Made by a program: the position numbers and the translations under genes
The notes under the pieces: generated by a model
Databases searched by the model: none
What the model was told of the DNA's origin: nothing
What the model saw: the letters and a program-made list of their open reading frames with translations, nothing else
Origin: Campylobacter concisus
GTDB taxonomy: Bacteria > Campylobacterota > Campylobacteria > Campylobacterales > Campylobacteraceae
NCBI RefSeq assembly: GCF_002092855.1
Contig: NZ_LVLC01000012.1
Coordinates: 1 to 64,000 of the forward strand
Reading direction: 5' to 3'
Length of the DNA: 64,000 nucleotides
Shown here: piece after piece, positions 36,726 to 45,890 of the stretch
Numbering within the stretch: the first letter of the stretch is position 1
How the letters are laid out: the number at the start of each line of letters is the position of its first letter

Positions 36726-36967
36726 AATCTTATCAACCACCTTTTAAATTCATTTATCTCTTCATCACTTTTCATCGCTATAAAAAACTCTTTCATCTGC
36801 TCGTTTTTTATCGCTCGCTCTTTGCGAAGTCCGCTCAGGCGGTTTATCGCGCTAAGGGCATCTTTGTTTGATGGATCTTGTTTTAAAATATTTTTATAAA
36901 TTTCAAGTGCATCATCTTTTAGCCCCTGAGCTTCGTAGATCAGTGCTTCAGTGATTGTGTTTTTCAT
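36722..36967 (-). CDS. Short TPR-like protein
   Basis: 81 aa with one clear tetratricopeptide-like repeat ([20 protein letters not shown] then [17 protein letters not shown]), then a charged helix ending in RWLIRL. It overlaps leuB by 4 bp and the next gene by 4 bp, so it is translated as part of the leuB transcript. It is probably a protein-interaction module working with the coiled-coil partner encoded next to it. Confidence 0.7.
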   Translation of the reverse strand: MKNTITEALIYEAQGLKDDALEIYKNILKQDPSNKDALSAINRLSGLRKERAIKNEQMKEFFIAMKSDEEINEFKRWLIRL

Positions 36968-38031
36968 TTTTTGATAAATCCTGCGATAACATCGCCTATC
37001 TCGCTAGTTGAGCAAATTTCAACTGCGTTAAAAGCAGCGATATCTTTTGTTCTATAACCTTTTGCAAGTGCCTCTTTCACAGCATTTTCTATCGCATCTG
37101 CGGCGTCATTTTCACTAAATGCGTATCTTAGCATCATTGCTGCACTTAAAATTGTTGCGATTGGGTTTGCTATGCATTGCCCTGCGATGTCTGGAGCTGA
37201 GCCGTGTATTGGCTCATAAATTCCCACTTTGCCACCCATACTAGCGCTTGGCAAAAGTCCTATCGAGCCACAAACCATACTCGCTTCATCACTTAAAATG
37301 TCGCCGAATAAATTTTCAGTAAGTATAACGTCAAAATTTGCTGGGGCTCTTACTAGCTGCATCGCTGCATTATCCACATACATAAAGCTAAGCTCTACTT
37401 CAGGGTAATTTTTAGCCACTTCGCTAGTCACCTCACGCCAAAGCTGACTTGTCTCAAGCACATTTGCCTTATCGACCATGCAGACCTTTTTCTTGCGAAG
37501 CATTGCTGTTTCAAAGGCGATCTTTGCGATGCGCTCTATCTCCATTTTAGAATAAACCATCGTATTAAACGCTCTATCTTCGCCTTTTTCACGTGGCTGC
37601 CCAAAATAAAGTCCGCCCGTTAGCTCACGAACCACGACAAAATCAACGCCTCTTAAAACCTCTGGCTTTAGTGTGCTAGCATCCACTAGCTCATCAAAAA
37701 CGATGGCTGGGCGTAAATTTGCATAAGCTTCAAGCTCTTTTCTAATCTTTAAAAGTCCGCTCTCTGGCCTTAGATGTCTTGGCAAACTATCCCACTTCTC
37801 GCCGCCGATCGCTCCAAAAAGCACAGCATCAGAGCTTAGAGCAGAACTAAGCGTCTCATCTGGCAAAGGCACACCAAATACATCATAAGCTGCACCGCCC
37901 ATAAGCTTATAGTCGTACTCGAATTTCATACCAAACTCAGCACTTACTACATCTAGAATTTTTATCGCTTCGTCGATTATTTCAGGACCGATACCATCGC
38001 CCTTTATAACACAAATTTTATATTCTCTCAT
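36964..38031 (-). CDS. leuB: 3-isopropylmalate dehydrogenase
   Basis: 355 aa. Catalyses the oxidative decarboxylation step of leucine synthesis. Seen: [18 protein letters not shown] (~5-22), [16 protein letters not shown] (~93-108), [10 protein letters not shown] (~218-227), [15 protein letters not shown] (~238-252) and [13 protein letters not shown] (~275-287). Codon use is native AT-rich type, in contrast to the leuD gene 3 nt upstream on the same strand. leuA and leuC are not adjacent. Confidence 0.96.
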   Translation of the reverse strand: MREYKICVIKGDGIGPEIIDEAIKILDVVSAEFGMKFEYDYKLMGGAAYDVFGVPLPDETLSSALSSDAVLFGAIGGEKWDSLPRHLRPESGLLKIRKELEAYANLRPAIVFDELVDASTLKPEVLRGVDFVVVRELTGGLYFGQPREKGEDRAFNTMVYSKMEIERIAKIAFETAMLRKKKVCMVDKANVLETSQLWREVTSEVAKNYPEVELSFMYVDNAAMQLVRAPANFDVILTENLFGDILSDEASMVCGSIGLLPSASMGGKVGIYEPIHGSAPDIAGQCIANPIATILSAAMMLRYAFSENDAADAIENAVKEALAKGYRTKDIAAFNAVEICSTSEIGDVIAGFIKK

Positions 38032-38034
38032 TAT

Positions 38035-38514
38035 TTAATCCAACTTTACTTTTGCGTATTCTATAAGTCCGCCAGCGTTTAAAAGCTCTTGCATAAACGG
38101 CGGTATAGGGCTAAATTTATACTCTTTGCCGCTGGTTAAATTTACGATCGCGCCGTTATCTACGTCTATTTTTAGTTCGTCGCCCTCGTTTATCTCGTCC
38201 GTTTCTTTGATTTCCAGTATCAAAAGTCCCGTATTAAAGCTATTTCTATAAAAAATTCTCGCATAGCTTTTAGCTATCACCGCGCCTATACCGGCAGCTT
38301 TAAGCGCGATAGGAGCATGCTCGCGAGAGCTACCGCAGCCGAAATTTTCGCCCGCTACGATAATGTCGCCCTTATCTATCTTGACGCTAAAATTAGGATC
38401 GGCATCCTCCATTATATGTTTTGCTAAGATATTTTCGTCGGAAGTATTTAAGTATCTGGCGGCGATAATTATATCGGTATCGATATTGTCGCCGAATTTC
38501 CAAACTTTATTCAT
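38035..38514 (-). CDS. leuD: 3-isopropylmalate dehydratase small subunit
   Basis: 159 aa from ATG 38514 (MNKVWKFGDNIDTDIIIAARYL); an in-frame start 99 nt upstream adds a non-conserved extension and is rejected. The signature GENFGCGSSREHAPIAL and the C-terminal small-subunit fold place it in the bacterial LeuD2/homoaconitase-small type. It pairs with LeuC (not in the window). Its base composition is clearly richer in CG dinucleotides than leuB's, and the change occurs exactly at the leuB/leuD junction, suggesting the gene came in with the adjoining block. Confidence 0.9.
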   Translation of the reverse strand: MNKVWKFGDNIDTDIIIAARYLNTSDENILAKHIMEDADPNFSVKIDKGDIIVAGENFGCGSSREHAPIALKAAGIGAVIAKSYARIFYRNSFNTGLLILEIKETDEINEGDELKIDVDNGAIVNLTSGKEYKFSPIPPFMQELLNAGGLIEYAKVKLD

Positions 38515-38638
38515 CGTTTCGCCTTTTTTAAATTTTCGAGATTTTAGCCAAAAGTAGCTAAATAATTCATCAAACGGCGAATAAAATTTACGGTCTAAGC
38601 GGCTAAAGGGCAAGGCAAAGGGCGTTTAACACCCCCTT

Positions 38639-38821
38639 TTATTTTTTTAAATTTAAAGAACACCTGCCTAAGAATTTACACGCAGGGCAAAAACCCGTAA
38701 CGCCGACGATAATCGGGATTAACCCGATTAACGCCCAGTAGCTCTCGTAAAAATACCAAACCGCTACCGTAAAAATCAGCCCCAGTACGACCCTAATAAT
38801 TCTACTTTTCGCGCTTACCAT
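38639..38821 (-). CDS. DUF2892 (YgaP-type TM) miniprotein, copy 1
   Basis: 60 aa with the DUF2892 pattern: basic N-terminus SAKSRIIRVVLG, two short transmembrane helices joined by a tight turn (ALIGLIPIIVGVTGFCPACKFLGRC), and conserved Cys in FCPACKFLGRC. In other bacteria this domain forms the membrane tail of the rhodanese YgaP and is often encoded beside sulfide/persulfide enzymes. It starts 4 nt after the second DUF2892 gene and just downstream of the SQR-like gene, so it is part of that operon. The CPAC cysteines may handle persulfide; that is inference. Confidence 0.8.
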   Translation of the reverse strand: MVSAKSRIIRVVLGLIFTVAVWYFYESYWALIGLIPIIVGVTGFCPACKFLGRCSLNLKK

Positions 38822-38825
38822 ATTT

Positions 38826-38987
38826 TTACCTTTTCTTAAAAATTTTATAAAGCGGGCAGTAACCGTAATATCCCGTTAAAAGCGGAATTAGCCCGACCGT
38901 CCACAACCAGCAGTCGCAAATAAATCCGAAAATAAAAAACCAAATCGCCGCTATAATCAAACGTATAGTTTTATCTAAAACGCTCAT
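38826..38987 (-). CDS. DUF2892 miniprotein, copy 2
   Basis: 53 aa (starts MSVLDKTIRLIIAAIWFF, ends YCPLYKIFKKR). Same family as its neighbour: basic amphipathic start, two transmembrane helices, then GYYGYCPLYKI where copy 1 has GVTGFCPACKF. It has a perfect AAAGGAG Shine-Dalgarno and begins 10 nt after the SQR-like gene. The pair are diverged tandem duplicates; copy 2 keeps one Cys in the C-terminal motif but has Cys24/Cys26 (ICDCW) in the hydrophobic part. Confidence 0.8.
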   Translation of the reverse strand: MSVLDKTIRLIIAAIWFFIFGFICDCWLWTVGLIPLLTGYYGYCPLYKIFKKR

Positions 38988-38997
38988 TTTATCTCCT

Positions 38998-40335
38998 TTA
39001 AGCTAAAGCTTTTAGCATTCCGTTCATAACCATAGGTTTAAATCCATAAATTTTAACCAGCCAACTCATATAGCTCTCTCTGGTAGCGCCGAAGCACTCT
39101 AACGTCGGAGCCGTTCCCTCCCAGTCGAACTCTACCATTATAGCCTTGCCGTATTTGGTGATAAAAGGGCAAGCCGTATATCCGGTAAATTTCTCGCTAG
39201 GTTCTCGTCCTTTTATCGTATCGGCTAAATTTTTAGCTAAGATCGGATACATTTTCCTAACGCTAGCCCCCGTTTTGCCGGACGCAAATCCGCAAATATC
39301 GCCGATACCGAATATATTTTTAAATTTTGTACTTTGCAGGCTGTATTTATCGACGGCTAGGAAATTTAGCTTGTCGCCCTCTTTAGTTAGGCCGGCGCGA
39401 GCTAAAATTTCGCTTCCTTTTTGCTTAGGCGGTAAGTGAAGCCAGTCGTATTTTACGTCGATTAGCTCGGACGCGATTTTATCTTCGCCGTTTTGCCTAT
39501 ACGCCGTCCAAAACTCGAAAGTAGCGGTATTTGAGCTTTTATCGACGGCTACGATTTGGTGGCGAAGATTAAATTTTATCTTTCTTTTTATCATTATTTG
39601 AGTCATCGCCGCGGCATAAGTCGGATCGCCGAAAAGCTTGCCGCCGCCGACGTAAAGATTAACGCTGCCTTTATCGCGGTTGCCGGCCAACCTCAGCCTA
39701 TCTTCGCTCATGCAAGTTACTTTTTTATTTGCGCCGCTGCATTTCATCGGGGTTTTTTGATCGCAAAATACAGCCGCGCCGCCGTTTTGAGAGAATTTTT
39801 TCATCAGCTCGTTGCTTTTTACGGCGCCTTGTAGAGTATAGACGGAGGATATGTTACCGCTCGTATCGTTAATATCCTCTAAGCTCAGCCCCTTAACGGC
39901 TTCAAAGTCGTATTCCACGCCGCTTGCTACGATTAGATAATCATACCCCAGCTCGCTCCCGTCGTCTAGGACGAGTAGATTGGCTTCGGGCTTTATCTCC
40001 GATACGTTTTTGCGTATCCACTCGGCTCCTTGCGGGATATAATCCGCTTTTTCGTAAACGACGTCGCTAGCTTCGTAAATTCCGACGGCGATTAGCGTAA
40101 AGCCCGGCTGGTAGTGAAATTTCTCGTCTTTATCCACGAGAATTACCTTGGCGCTAGGCATATCTCTTCTAAGTTTAGCCGCCAACGCGATACCGCTAAG
40201 TCCCGCACCCATTATGACGATTTTAGAATTTATATCGTCGTTTTCGCCGCCCGTTGCCGAACAACCGCTCATACTCGCGGCTAGTCCAGCGGCCCCCATT
40301 AGCTTTAAAGCGTCTCTTCTTTGCAGTCCTTTCAT
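38998..40335 (-). CDS. Tat-exported SQR/FCSD-like sulfide oxidoreductase (lipoprotein)
   Basis: 445 aa flavoprotein. The N-terminus MKGLQRRDALKLMGAAGLAA is a twin-arginine signal followed by a lipobox-like SMSGC (Cys25), suggesting an exported, membrane-anchored protein. The FAD site is IVIMGAGLSGIALAAKL (~39-55). Redox Cys candidates are Cys191, Cys199 (TPMKCSGAN, the KCPPAP-like site), Cys208, Cys348 (GIGDICGF) and Cys389 (YTACPFITKYGKAIMVEF, the SQR GYTSCPL motif). The C-terminal segment (FKPMVMNGMLKALA) may dip into the membrane. Sulfide:quinone reductase would oxidise sulfide to polysulfide/persulfide and pass electrons to menaquinone. Two DUF2892 genes follow and a Cys-rich Crp-type regulator gene precedes it. 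Confidence 0.82.
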   Translation of the reverse strand: MKGLQRRDALKLMGAAGLAASMSGCSATGGENDDINSKIVIMGAGLSGIALAAKLRRDMPSAKVILVDKDEKFHYQPGFTLIAVGIYEASDVVYEKADYIPQGAEWIRKNVSEIKPEANLLVLDDGSELGYDYLIVASGVEYDFEAVKGLSLEDINDTSGNISSVYTLQGAVKSNELMKKFSQNGGAAVFCDQKTPMKCSGANKKVTCMSEDRLRLAGNRDKGSVNLYVGGGKLFGDPTYAAAMTQIMIKRKIKFNLRHQIVAVDKSSNTATFEFWTAYRQNGEDKIASELIDVKYDWLHLPPKQKGSEILARAGLTKEGDKLNFLAVDKYSLQSTKFKNIFGIGDICGFASGKTGASVRKMYPILAKNLADTIKGREPSEKFTGYTACPFITKYGKAIMVEFDWEGTAPTLECFGATRESYMSWLVKIYGFKPMVMNGMLKALA

Positions 40336-40391
40336 AAATTCTCCTTTAAAACGAGTTTATGAAATGCTACATAAAAAAGGCCGCCCTATCC

Positions 40392-40404
40392 GTAACAATG
40401 TTAC
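40392..40404. promoter_or_regulatory. 13-bp dyad, candidate operator before the SQR-like gene
   Basis: GTAACAATGTTAC is a palindrome (GTAACA/TGTTAC around one base). It lies 57-69 nt upstream of the SQR-like ATG and about 18 nt upstream of a possible -10 (TATGTA on the minus strand, 40368-40373), so it would overlap the -35 region, as expected for Crp/Fnr activators. A near copy occurs at 41076-41088. Confidence 0.55.
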
Positions 40405-40419
40405 CTTAAAACGAGAATT

Positions 40420-41064
40420 TTAAGAAACTAGCCTTATTTCGCCGCGGCTTTGCGTTATTTGCCCGCTTCTCTCAAGCTCTTTTAGCACCCTAGATACCGC
40501 TTCTCTAGCGCTTCCTAGATGATTCGCCAGCTCTTCGTGAGTTATTTTTATAAAATTTTCGTTTAGATTTTCGATGCTTTGGGATAAAAAATTCATAATC
40601 CGCGCCGAAAGCGGCGAAAACAAAGCCTGCTCCATAACGTTTATGGTTCTGGCAAACCGATCGGCTACGATTTTTAGAGTAAAATTTAAAATGCTCGGAT
40701 ATTTTTCTTTAAGAGGTTTGTAAATTCGCGCCGGAATAACGATGATCTCGCTATCTTGCTCGATTTCTACGCTTACTTTATTTTCTAGCGAATTTATAGA
40801 ACACGTATCGCACAGCACGCAACTCTCGTCTTTAGTTAGTCTAAATATCGTTATTTCCTTTGCGCTAGACGACACGAACGCTCTTAAAACGCCTTTTAGT
40901 ATAAGGATAAATCCGAAGCAATCGTTTCCGGAGTAAAATATATCGCTCTTCTTTACGGTTTTTAAATACGCGTTGGCAAAGATCGCATTTAGATCCTCGC
41001 TTGCTAGATCGAAATTATTCGTAAACCTCTCGCGCAAAATTTCTTTTAACTCTTCGCTTAGCAT
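40420..41064 (-). CDS. Crp/Fnr-family regulator with clustered cysteines
   Basis: 214 aa. N-terminal cyclic-nucleotide-binding-like beta-roll (~20-125), dimerisation helix (~125-150) and a winged helix-turn-helix (HEELANHLGSAREAVSRVLKELERSG, ~176-201). Cys49 plus the cluster ESCVLCDTCSI (Cys82, Cys85, Cys88) lie in the sensor roll where cAMP-type contacts are absent, so redox, persulfide, NO or Fe-S sensing is more likely than cAMP. It is encoded directly upstream of the SQR-like gene, and a dyad similar to the SQR one sits 12 nt before its own ATG. Probably a local activator/autorepressor of the sulfide genes. Confidence 0.85.
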   Translation of the reverse strand: MLSEELKEILRERFTNNFDLASEDLNAIFANAYLKTVKKSDIFYSGNDCFGFILILKGVLRAFVSSSAKEITIFRLTKDESCVLCDTCSINSLENKVSVEIEQDSEIIVIPARIYKPLKEKYPSILNFTLKIVADRFARTINVMEQALFSPLSARIMNFLSQSIENLNENFIKITHEELANHLGSAREAVSRVLKELERSGQITQSRGEIRLVS

Positions 41065-41075
41065 TTTGCCCTTTC

Positions 41076-41088
41076 GTGACTTCGTTAC
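41076..41088. promoter_or_regulatory. 13-bp dyad, candidate operator between regulator and TDT gene
   Basis: GTGACTTCGTTAC shares the GT(A/G)AC-N3-GTTAC pattern with 40392-40404. It lies 12 nt before the regulator ATG (minus strand) and 60 nt before the TDT transporter ATG (plus strand), nearly the same distance as the first dyad has from the SQR-like start. Confidence 0.5.
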
Positions 41089-41147
41089 AAAAATTTAACC
41101 TTATTATAGGTAATATTGCATAAAAATTTAATACGAAAAGAAAAACA

Positions 41148-42107
41148 ATGCACGACGTTAAGAAAAACGACTCGCAAAGCAAAATAAAATCGCTGCCGAT
41201 TATGCTTTTTGCCGGTACTATGGGGCTTGGAGGGCTTTGCGCGGCTTATAAGAAATTAAGCGAGATATTTGATTTACCGGGCGAGATATTCTCGGCGCTT
41301 AGAGCGCTAGACTGCACGGTATTTTGCCTACTTTCGGCGTTTTACCTCTTTAAGCTTTTAAAATTTAAAGAAGAGGTAAAGGCCGAATTTTCGCACCCTA
41401 TAAGGATAAATTTTTTCGGCGGATTCATCATCTCGCTTTTTCTTTTAGCTCTAGCCTACAAAGACGCGCCGCGACTATACTACTCGCTTTTTTACGCGGC
41501 TTTAGGCTTGCAAACGATTTTTACGCTTTACGTAATTTCTTTTTGGATCGACGAAAAATTCGATATCGCGACGCTAAATCCGGCATGGTTTATCCCCGTA
41601 GTGGGCAACTTGCTAATCCCGATCATAGCCGAAAAATCTCAAGCGATCTGGTATTATTTTAGTTTGGGGCTATTTTTCTGGATTATTTTATTCGCCGTTA
41701 TATTTTATAGGTTAGTTTTTTGCGATAAGCTAGCCGACAAATTCGTCCCGACGCTAGTCATTACGCTAGCGCCGCCGGCTATGGCGTTTTTGGGATACGT
41801 AAAATTAACTGAGCAATTCGACGCTTTTGCGGCAATACTGCTTAATATAAACGTATTTTTCGCGGCACTTATACTTTTTTCGTATAAAAGATTTATTAAA
41901 CTCAAATTCGCCCTATCGTGGTGGGCTTTTACTTTCCCGACGGCCGCTAGCTCCATAGCGTTTTTAAAAGCTTACGAAATTACGCAAAGCGATTTTTACT
42001 TAGTTTTAGGAGTCGGCGCTTTTGCGGCTCTAGTCGCTTCGATTTTGATAGTCGGATTTTTAACGGTTAAATCTATAATAAACGGCGAAATTTTTTCGGA
42101 AAAATAA
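41148..42107 (+). CDS. TDT-family transporter (TehA/SLAC1/Ssu1 type)
   Basis: 319 aa with about ten transmembrane helices. Family marks: LPIMLFAGTMGLGGLCAAYKK at the start (split by description), NPAWFIPVVGNLLIPI (~144-159) and repeated small-residue helices. The TDT family carries C4-dicarboxylates, tellurite, anions or sulfite (Ssu1 is a sulfite exporter). It is divergent from the Cys-rich regulator and shares a putative operator with the SQR-like operon, so export of a sulfur oxyanion such as sulfite is a plausible role; tellurite resistance is an alternative. High-CpG codon use like its neighbours. Confidence 0.75.
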   Translation: MHDVKKNDSQSKIKSLPIMLFAGTMGLGGLCAAYKKLSEIFDLPGEIFSALRALDCTVFCLLSAFYLFKLLKFKEEVKAEFSHPIRINFFGGFIISLFLLALAYKDAPRLYYSLFYAALGLQTIFTLYVISFWIDEKFDIATLNPAWFIPVVGNLLIPIIAEKSQAIWYYFSLGLFFWIILFAVIFYRLVFCDKLADKFVPTLVITLAPPAMAFLGYVKLTEQFDAFAAILLNINVFFAALILFSYKRFIKLKFALSWWAFTFPTAASSIAFLKAYEITQSDFYLVLGVGAFAALVASILIVGFLTVKSIINGEIFSEK

Positions 42108-42127
42108 CCTTAGCTCAAAAATTCACT

Positions 42128-42979
42128 TTAGTAGTATTCGTAGCTGATTTCTAGCTTTTTATATAGGCCGATTTCCGTTATGTCGCCGTTTTCGTAGTAT
42201 TTGTCCGCGGGCTTAAATTTGACCGAGTTTTTACGCGTCAAATTTCCACGCTCGTCCCTCGTTATGTCTTTAAACTGCAAGATTTGCCAGATTTTTGCCT
42301 CAGAGCCGAAGTAATTCACCGACGTATACTCCATCTCGTCGCCGTTTGCGGCGTAGTAATAAACCCATTTTGAGTTTGGGGCTTGCGTGATTTTTTCGTA
42401 TTCGCCGTTTGGCTTGCGCTCGAAGCTTATCACTATGGCGTGCCGCGGCTCCATATTATTTTCTATCCGCGTTAAAACGCCCTTTTCGTCGTAGACGTAG
42501 CTATCGTCCGTCACTAGCGTCCCGCCCGAATACGCCGCCCTAGCGATCATTTTGCCGTCCTTGCCGTAAGTGGTTTTCTCCGTGCGGGGGTAAAATTTAT
42601 CCTCCACATGCTGCTCTTTGGCCGTTGCGACTAAATTTTCGCCGTCAAATTCGTATTCGTAGAGATAAACGGCGCTGTCTTGATATTTTTTGCGGATTAG
42701 CCCGTCTTTGCCGTATTCAAACAAAACCGAGCTGTTTGGTACGCCGTTTATGTGCTCGGTTTCTTGCAGTATATAGCCGTTTTCGTTAAACTCCGTCCGC
42801 TTCACGCGCGTATTTTCTAGCGCGCCCGAGCCGTCCATAGAGTATTCGTACTCCGTAGCCGTCATGCTTTTGACCTCGCCTTTTAGATCCTTTTTGCTCC
42901 AGTCGCTTTGCGGTAAAACGGCCGAGTTTAGATAGCAGACCGCCGATGCCGCCGCTAAAATAGTTTTTAAAATTTTCAT
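42128..42979 (-). CDS. Secreted YD-repeat-like hypothetical protein
   Basis: 283 aa. The N-terminus MKILKTILAAASAVCYLNSA looks like a Sec signal peptide. The rest is rich in Tyr-Asp/Tyr-Gly repeats spaced about 20 residues apart (FNENGYILQETEHINGV; YGKDGLIRKKYQD; YDEKGVLTRIENN; RDERGNLTRKNS), resembling short RHS/YD beta-strand repeats. It is too small to be an RHS toxin shell and more like the stand-alone cell-envelope YD proteins. It has the same high-CpG composition as the preceding block and ends convergent with the TDT gene. Confidence 0.65.
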   Translation of the reverse strand: MKILKTILAAASAVCYLNSAVLPQSDWSKKDLKGEVKSMTATEYEYSMDGSGALENTRVKRTEFNENGYILQETEHINGVPNSSVLFEYGKDGLIRKKYQDSAVYLYEYEFDGENLVATAKEQHVEDKFYPRTEKTTYGKDGKMIARAAYSGGTLVTDDSYVYDEKGVLTRIENNMEPRHAIVISFERKPNGEYEKITQAPNSKWVYYYAANGDEMEYTSVNYFGSEAKIWQILQFKDITRDERGNLTRKNSVKFKPADKYYENGDITEIGLYKKLEISYEYY

Positions 42980-43017
42980 TTTTATCCTTTTTTAAATCAC
43001 GCAAAGCCTAGATTAGT

Positions 43018-43047
43018 TTAGGCTAAATTTCGCCTAATTTAGCCTAA
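43018..43047. repeat. Perfect 12-bp inverted repeat
   Basis: TTAGGCTAAATT (43018-43029) and AATTTAGCCTAA (43036-43047) flank a 6-nt centre. Partial extra copies of the GCCTA/TAGGC half-sites occur just left (from 43006). It lies between the minus-strand DUF4299 gene and the YD gene and could be a terminator or a leader structure. Confidence 0.5.
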
Positions 43048-43144
43048 AAAGCGACAATACCGATAAAATCCCAGCTTTTATAAGTTTAAATTTATAAGCA
43101 AGCCTGAGGCAATTTTCATTTCCTTGCGGTTTATTAACTTAAAC

Positions 43145-44041
43145 CTAAGCTTCATTTGCCTTTTTAAAAATTTCTCTCATCTCTTCTTCGCTAAGCGGCT
43201 CAACCAGTATATTTGCGGCGTCTATGAAGCGATATTTTTCTTTTGGCAGATTTGCCATAAAAGCGCCATATTCGCATTCACCAAGCACGTGCGCGTCCCT
43301 ATCGTCTACGCCGACGACTAGCGTAAGTATCCAGCGCGAGATCTTGCGCTCTCCTAGAACCTCTTGCGCCTGCCACGAAGGAGAGGGAGCGTAAGGCAAG
43401 ATAGTCGGTAAATTTTCACTAAGCGTATACGCGCCAAAAATTTCATTCCCGTTTTTATCTTCGTATAAATTCTCTCTTGCACTATAAGCGTCAAGATACT
43501 GCACCTGCCTCATCATCTCATCAAATTTAGCCACAGGGCTGGCACTTGCAAAAATTTCATCTATCATAACCGCGTCAAACGCCACGTCGCGCTCCACGCC
43601 ATAGATATAAAGCGTTTGATTTTCCTCTTTTGCGTCCTTTAGAGCTTCAAGTCCACACATTATGTCAGCTTCATAATCAAATTTTAAAATTTGCTTTTCA
43701 TCGTAAATTTCCTCGCTGTCGCACTCTATTGGTGAGCCGGTTTGGGCTGAGAGCTTTGAGAGTAGCTCAAGCGCGATCCGCCAGTCGCCAACGCCGCTTG
43801 GAGTGCAGACTCGAACGATATATTTTCCATCTTTATAGTTTAGCTCAAAGCCGCGAGCGCTCTTTTGCCATACGCCAGCAATCATCACGTTTTCGTTTAG
43901 CGAAAGCTCGCTCGGCTCGTCGTTTTGACCATTAAAAAAGCAAAATCCCTCTATAACCTCTGAAATTTCACGCTCGCTTAGCGCCTTTTCATATCCGCCG
44001 AAAAGTTTCTTTTTGTTTTTTACCTTAAATGTTACGCTCAT
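43145..44041 (-). CDS. DUF4299 family protein
   Basis: 298 aa from ATG 44041 (MSVTFKVKNKKKLFGGYEKAL), chosen because AAAGGAGAATTT precedes it; the in-frame upstream start 69 nt further would overlap the LysE gene. Acidic, cytoplasmic, no membrane segment. The pattern (YKDGKYIVRVCTPSGVGDW; FDYEADIMCGLEAL; APSPSWQAQEVLGERKISRW) fits DUF4299, a family of unknown function often found near polymorphic toxin or stress genes. It lies 10 nt downstream of the LysE-type exporter gene. Confidence 0.7.
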   Translation of the reverse strand: MSVTFKVKNKKKLFGGYEKALSEREISEVIEGFCFFNGQNDEPSELSLNENVMIAGVWQKSARGFELNYKDGKYIVRVCTPSGVGDWRIALELLSKLSAQTGSPIECDSEEIYDEKQILKFDYEADIMCGLEALKDAKEENQTLYIYGVERDVAFDAVMIDEIFASASPVAKFDEMMRQVQYLDAYSARENLYEDKNGNEIFGAYTLSENLPTILPYAPSPSWQAQEVLGERKISRWILTLVVGVDDRDAHVLGECEYGAFMANLPKEKYRFIDAANILVEPLSEEEMREIFKKANEA

Positions 44042-44051
44042 AAATTCTCCT

Positions 44052-44651
44052 TTATCTAAATAATAAAAGTACGCCGATCGTGCAAACGATAATGGCGGTG
44101 CAAATTTCAAGTAGCCTTAGGTGCGTTTGTAAAAATTCCTTTAGCATAGCTCCGCCAAGCGCGTAGATATTTAGCGAGCAAAACTCTATGAAAATGAGCG
44201 TTGCCGCGATCGCGCACATACGAGTTAGGCTAAAGGGATCGTCTTTGTCCAAAAATGTAGGCAGTAAAGCCGAGAAAAATATCCACGCCTTTGGGTTTGA
44301 GACGCTGACAACCAGGCCATTTATAAACATCTGCTTTTTGCTTGGGAAATTTGAGACGCTTGTTATGCTAAGCTCGCCCTTGCCAAAAAGAAGCATCGCA
44401 CCAAGATAGAGCATATAAAGCCCTGCGATGATATTTAGCACCTTAAATGCGTACTCAAAATGATGCAGCACTGCGCCCACGCCAAGCATACAGCTAAACG
44501 AGATAAACGTGATCGCTAAAAGCTGTCCAGCCATTACAAAAAACGAGTGCTTATAGCCAAAGCTCATGCCAACGCTCATAGCGTAGGTCATGTTGATGCC
44601 TGGCATTAGCGAGATAGGAGCAAGCGTGACGAAAAAGAGTAAGAAGTCCAT
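44052..44651 (-). CDS. LysE/RhtB-family amino-acid exporter
   Basis: 199 aa with six hydrophobic segments. The N-terminal signature FVTLAPISLMPGINMTYAMSVG (~8-29, with the family Pro-Gly) and the SNPKAWIFFSALLPTF motif (~118-133) are clear. Exports amino acids such as homoserine, threonine or lysine using the proton motive force; the substrate cannot be told. A single hairpin separates it from the upstream asparaginase gene. Confidence 0.88.
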   Translation of the reverse strand: MDFLLFFVTLAPISLMPGINMTYAMSVGMSFGYKHSFFVMAGQLLAITFISFSCMLGVGAVLHHFEYAFKVLNIIAGLYMLYLGAMLLFGKGELSITSVSNFPSKKQMFINGLVVSVSNPKAWIFFSALLPTFLDKDDPFSLTRMCAIAATLIFIEFCSLNIYALGGAMLKEFLQTHLRLLEICTAIIVCTIGVLLLFR

Positions 44652-44736
44652 AAAAAGCCTTGAAATTTAGCTAACAAATATAAAAATTTAATCCATAAAT
44701 CAGATCCAGCGATCAAATTTATAGCTTAAATTTAAA

Positions 44737-44754
44737 AGGCGGACCAAGCCGCCT
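44737..44754 (-). terminator. Terminator after the asparaginase gene
   Basis: AGGCGG (44737-44742) pairs with CCGCCT (44749-44754) around a 6-nt loop. On the minus strand it is followed by TTTTAAATTT and starts a few nt after the asparaginase stop. Confidence 0.75.
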
Positions 44755-44758
44755 CTTT

Positions 44759-45820
<1,062 letters not shown>

Positions 45821-45890
45821 TTAAAATTTGCAAAGTCATTATAATGCCATTTATTTAAAAAAATTATTAACTTCTAAATTTTATATTTAT

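Larger units (their letters stand above)
38035..42979. other. Compositionally distinct block (probable recombination or transfer)
   Basis: From leuD through the YD-repeat-like gene the DNA uses GCG, GCC, TCG, CCG and GAC codons and CG dinucleotides far more than either flank, where AAATTT-type runs dominate. The left edge falls at the leuB/leuD boundary; the right edge lies around 42980-43145. No integrase, tRNA or IS marks the ends, so homologous replacement from a higher-GC Campylobacter (for example the C. rectus/C. showae group) is a reasonable guess. Judged by eye only. Confidence 0.6.
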
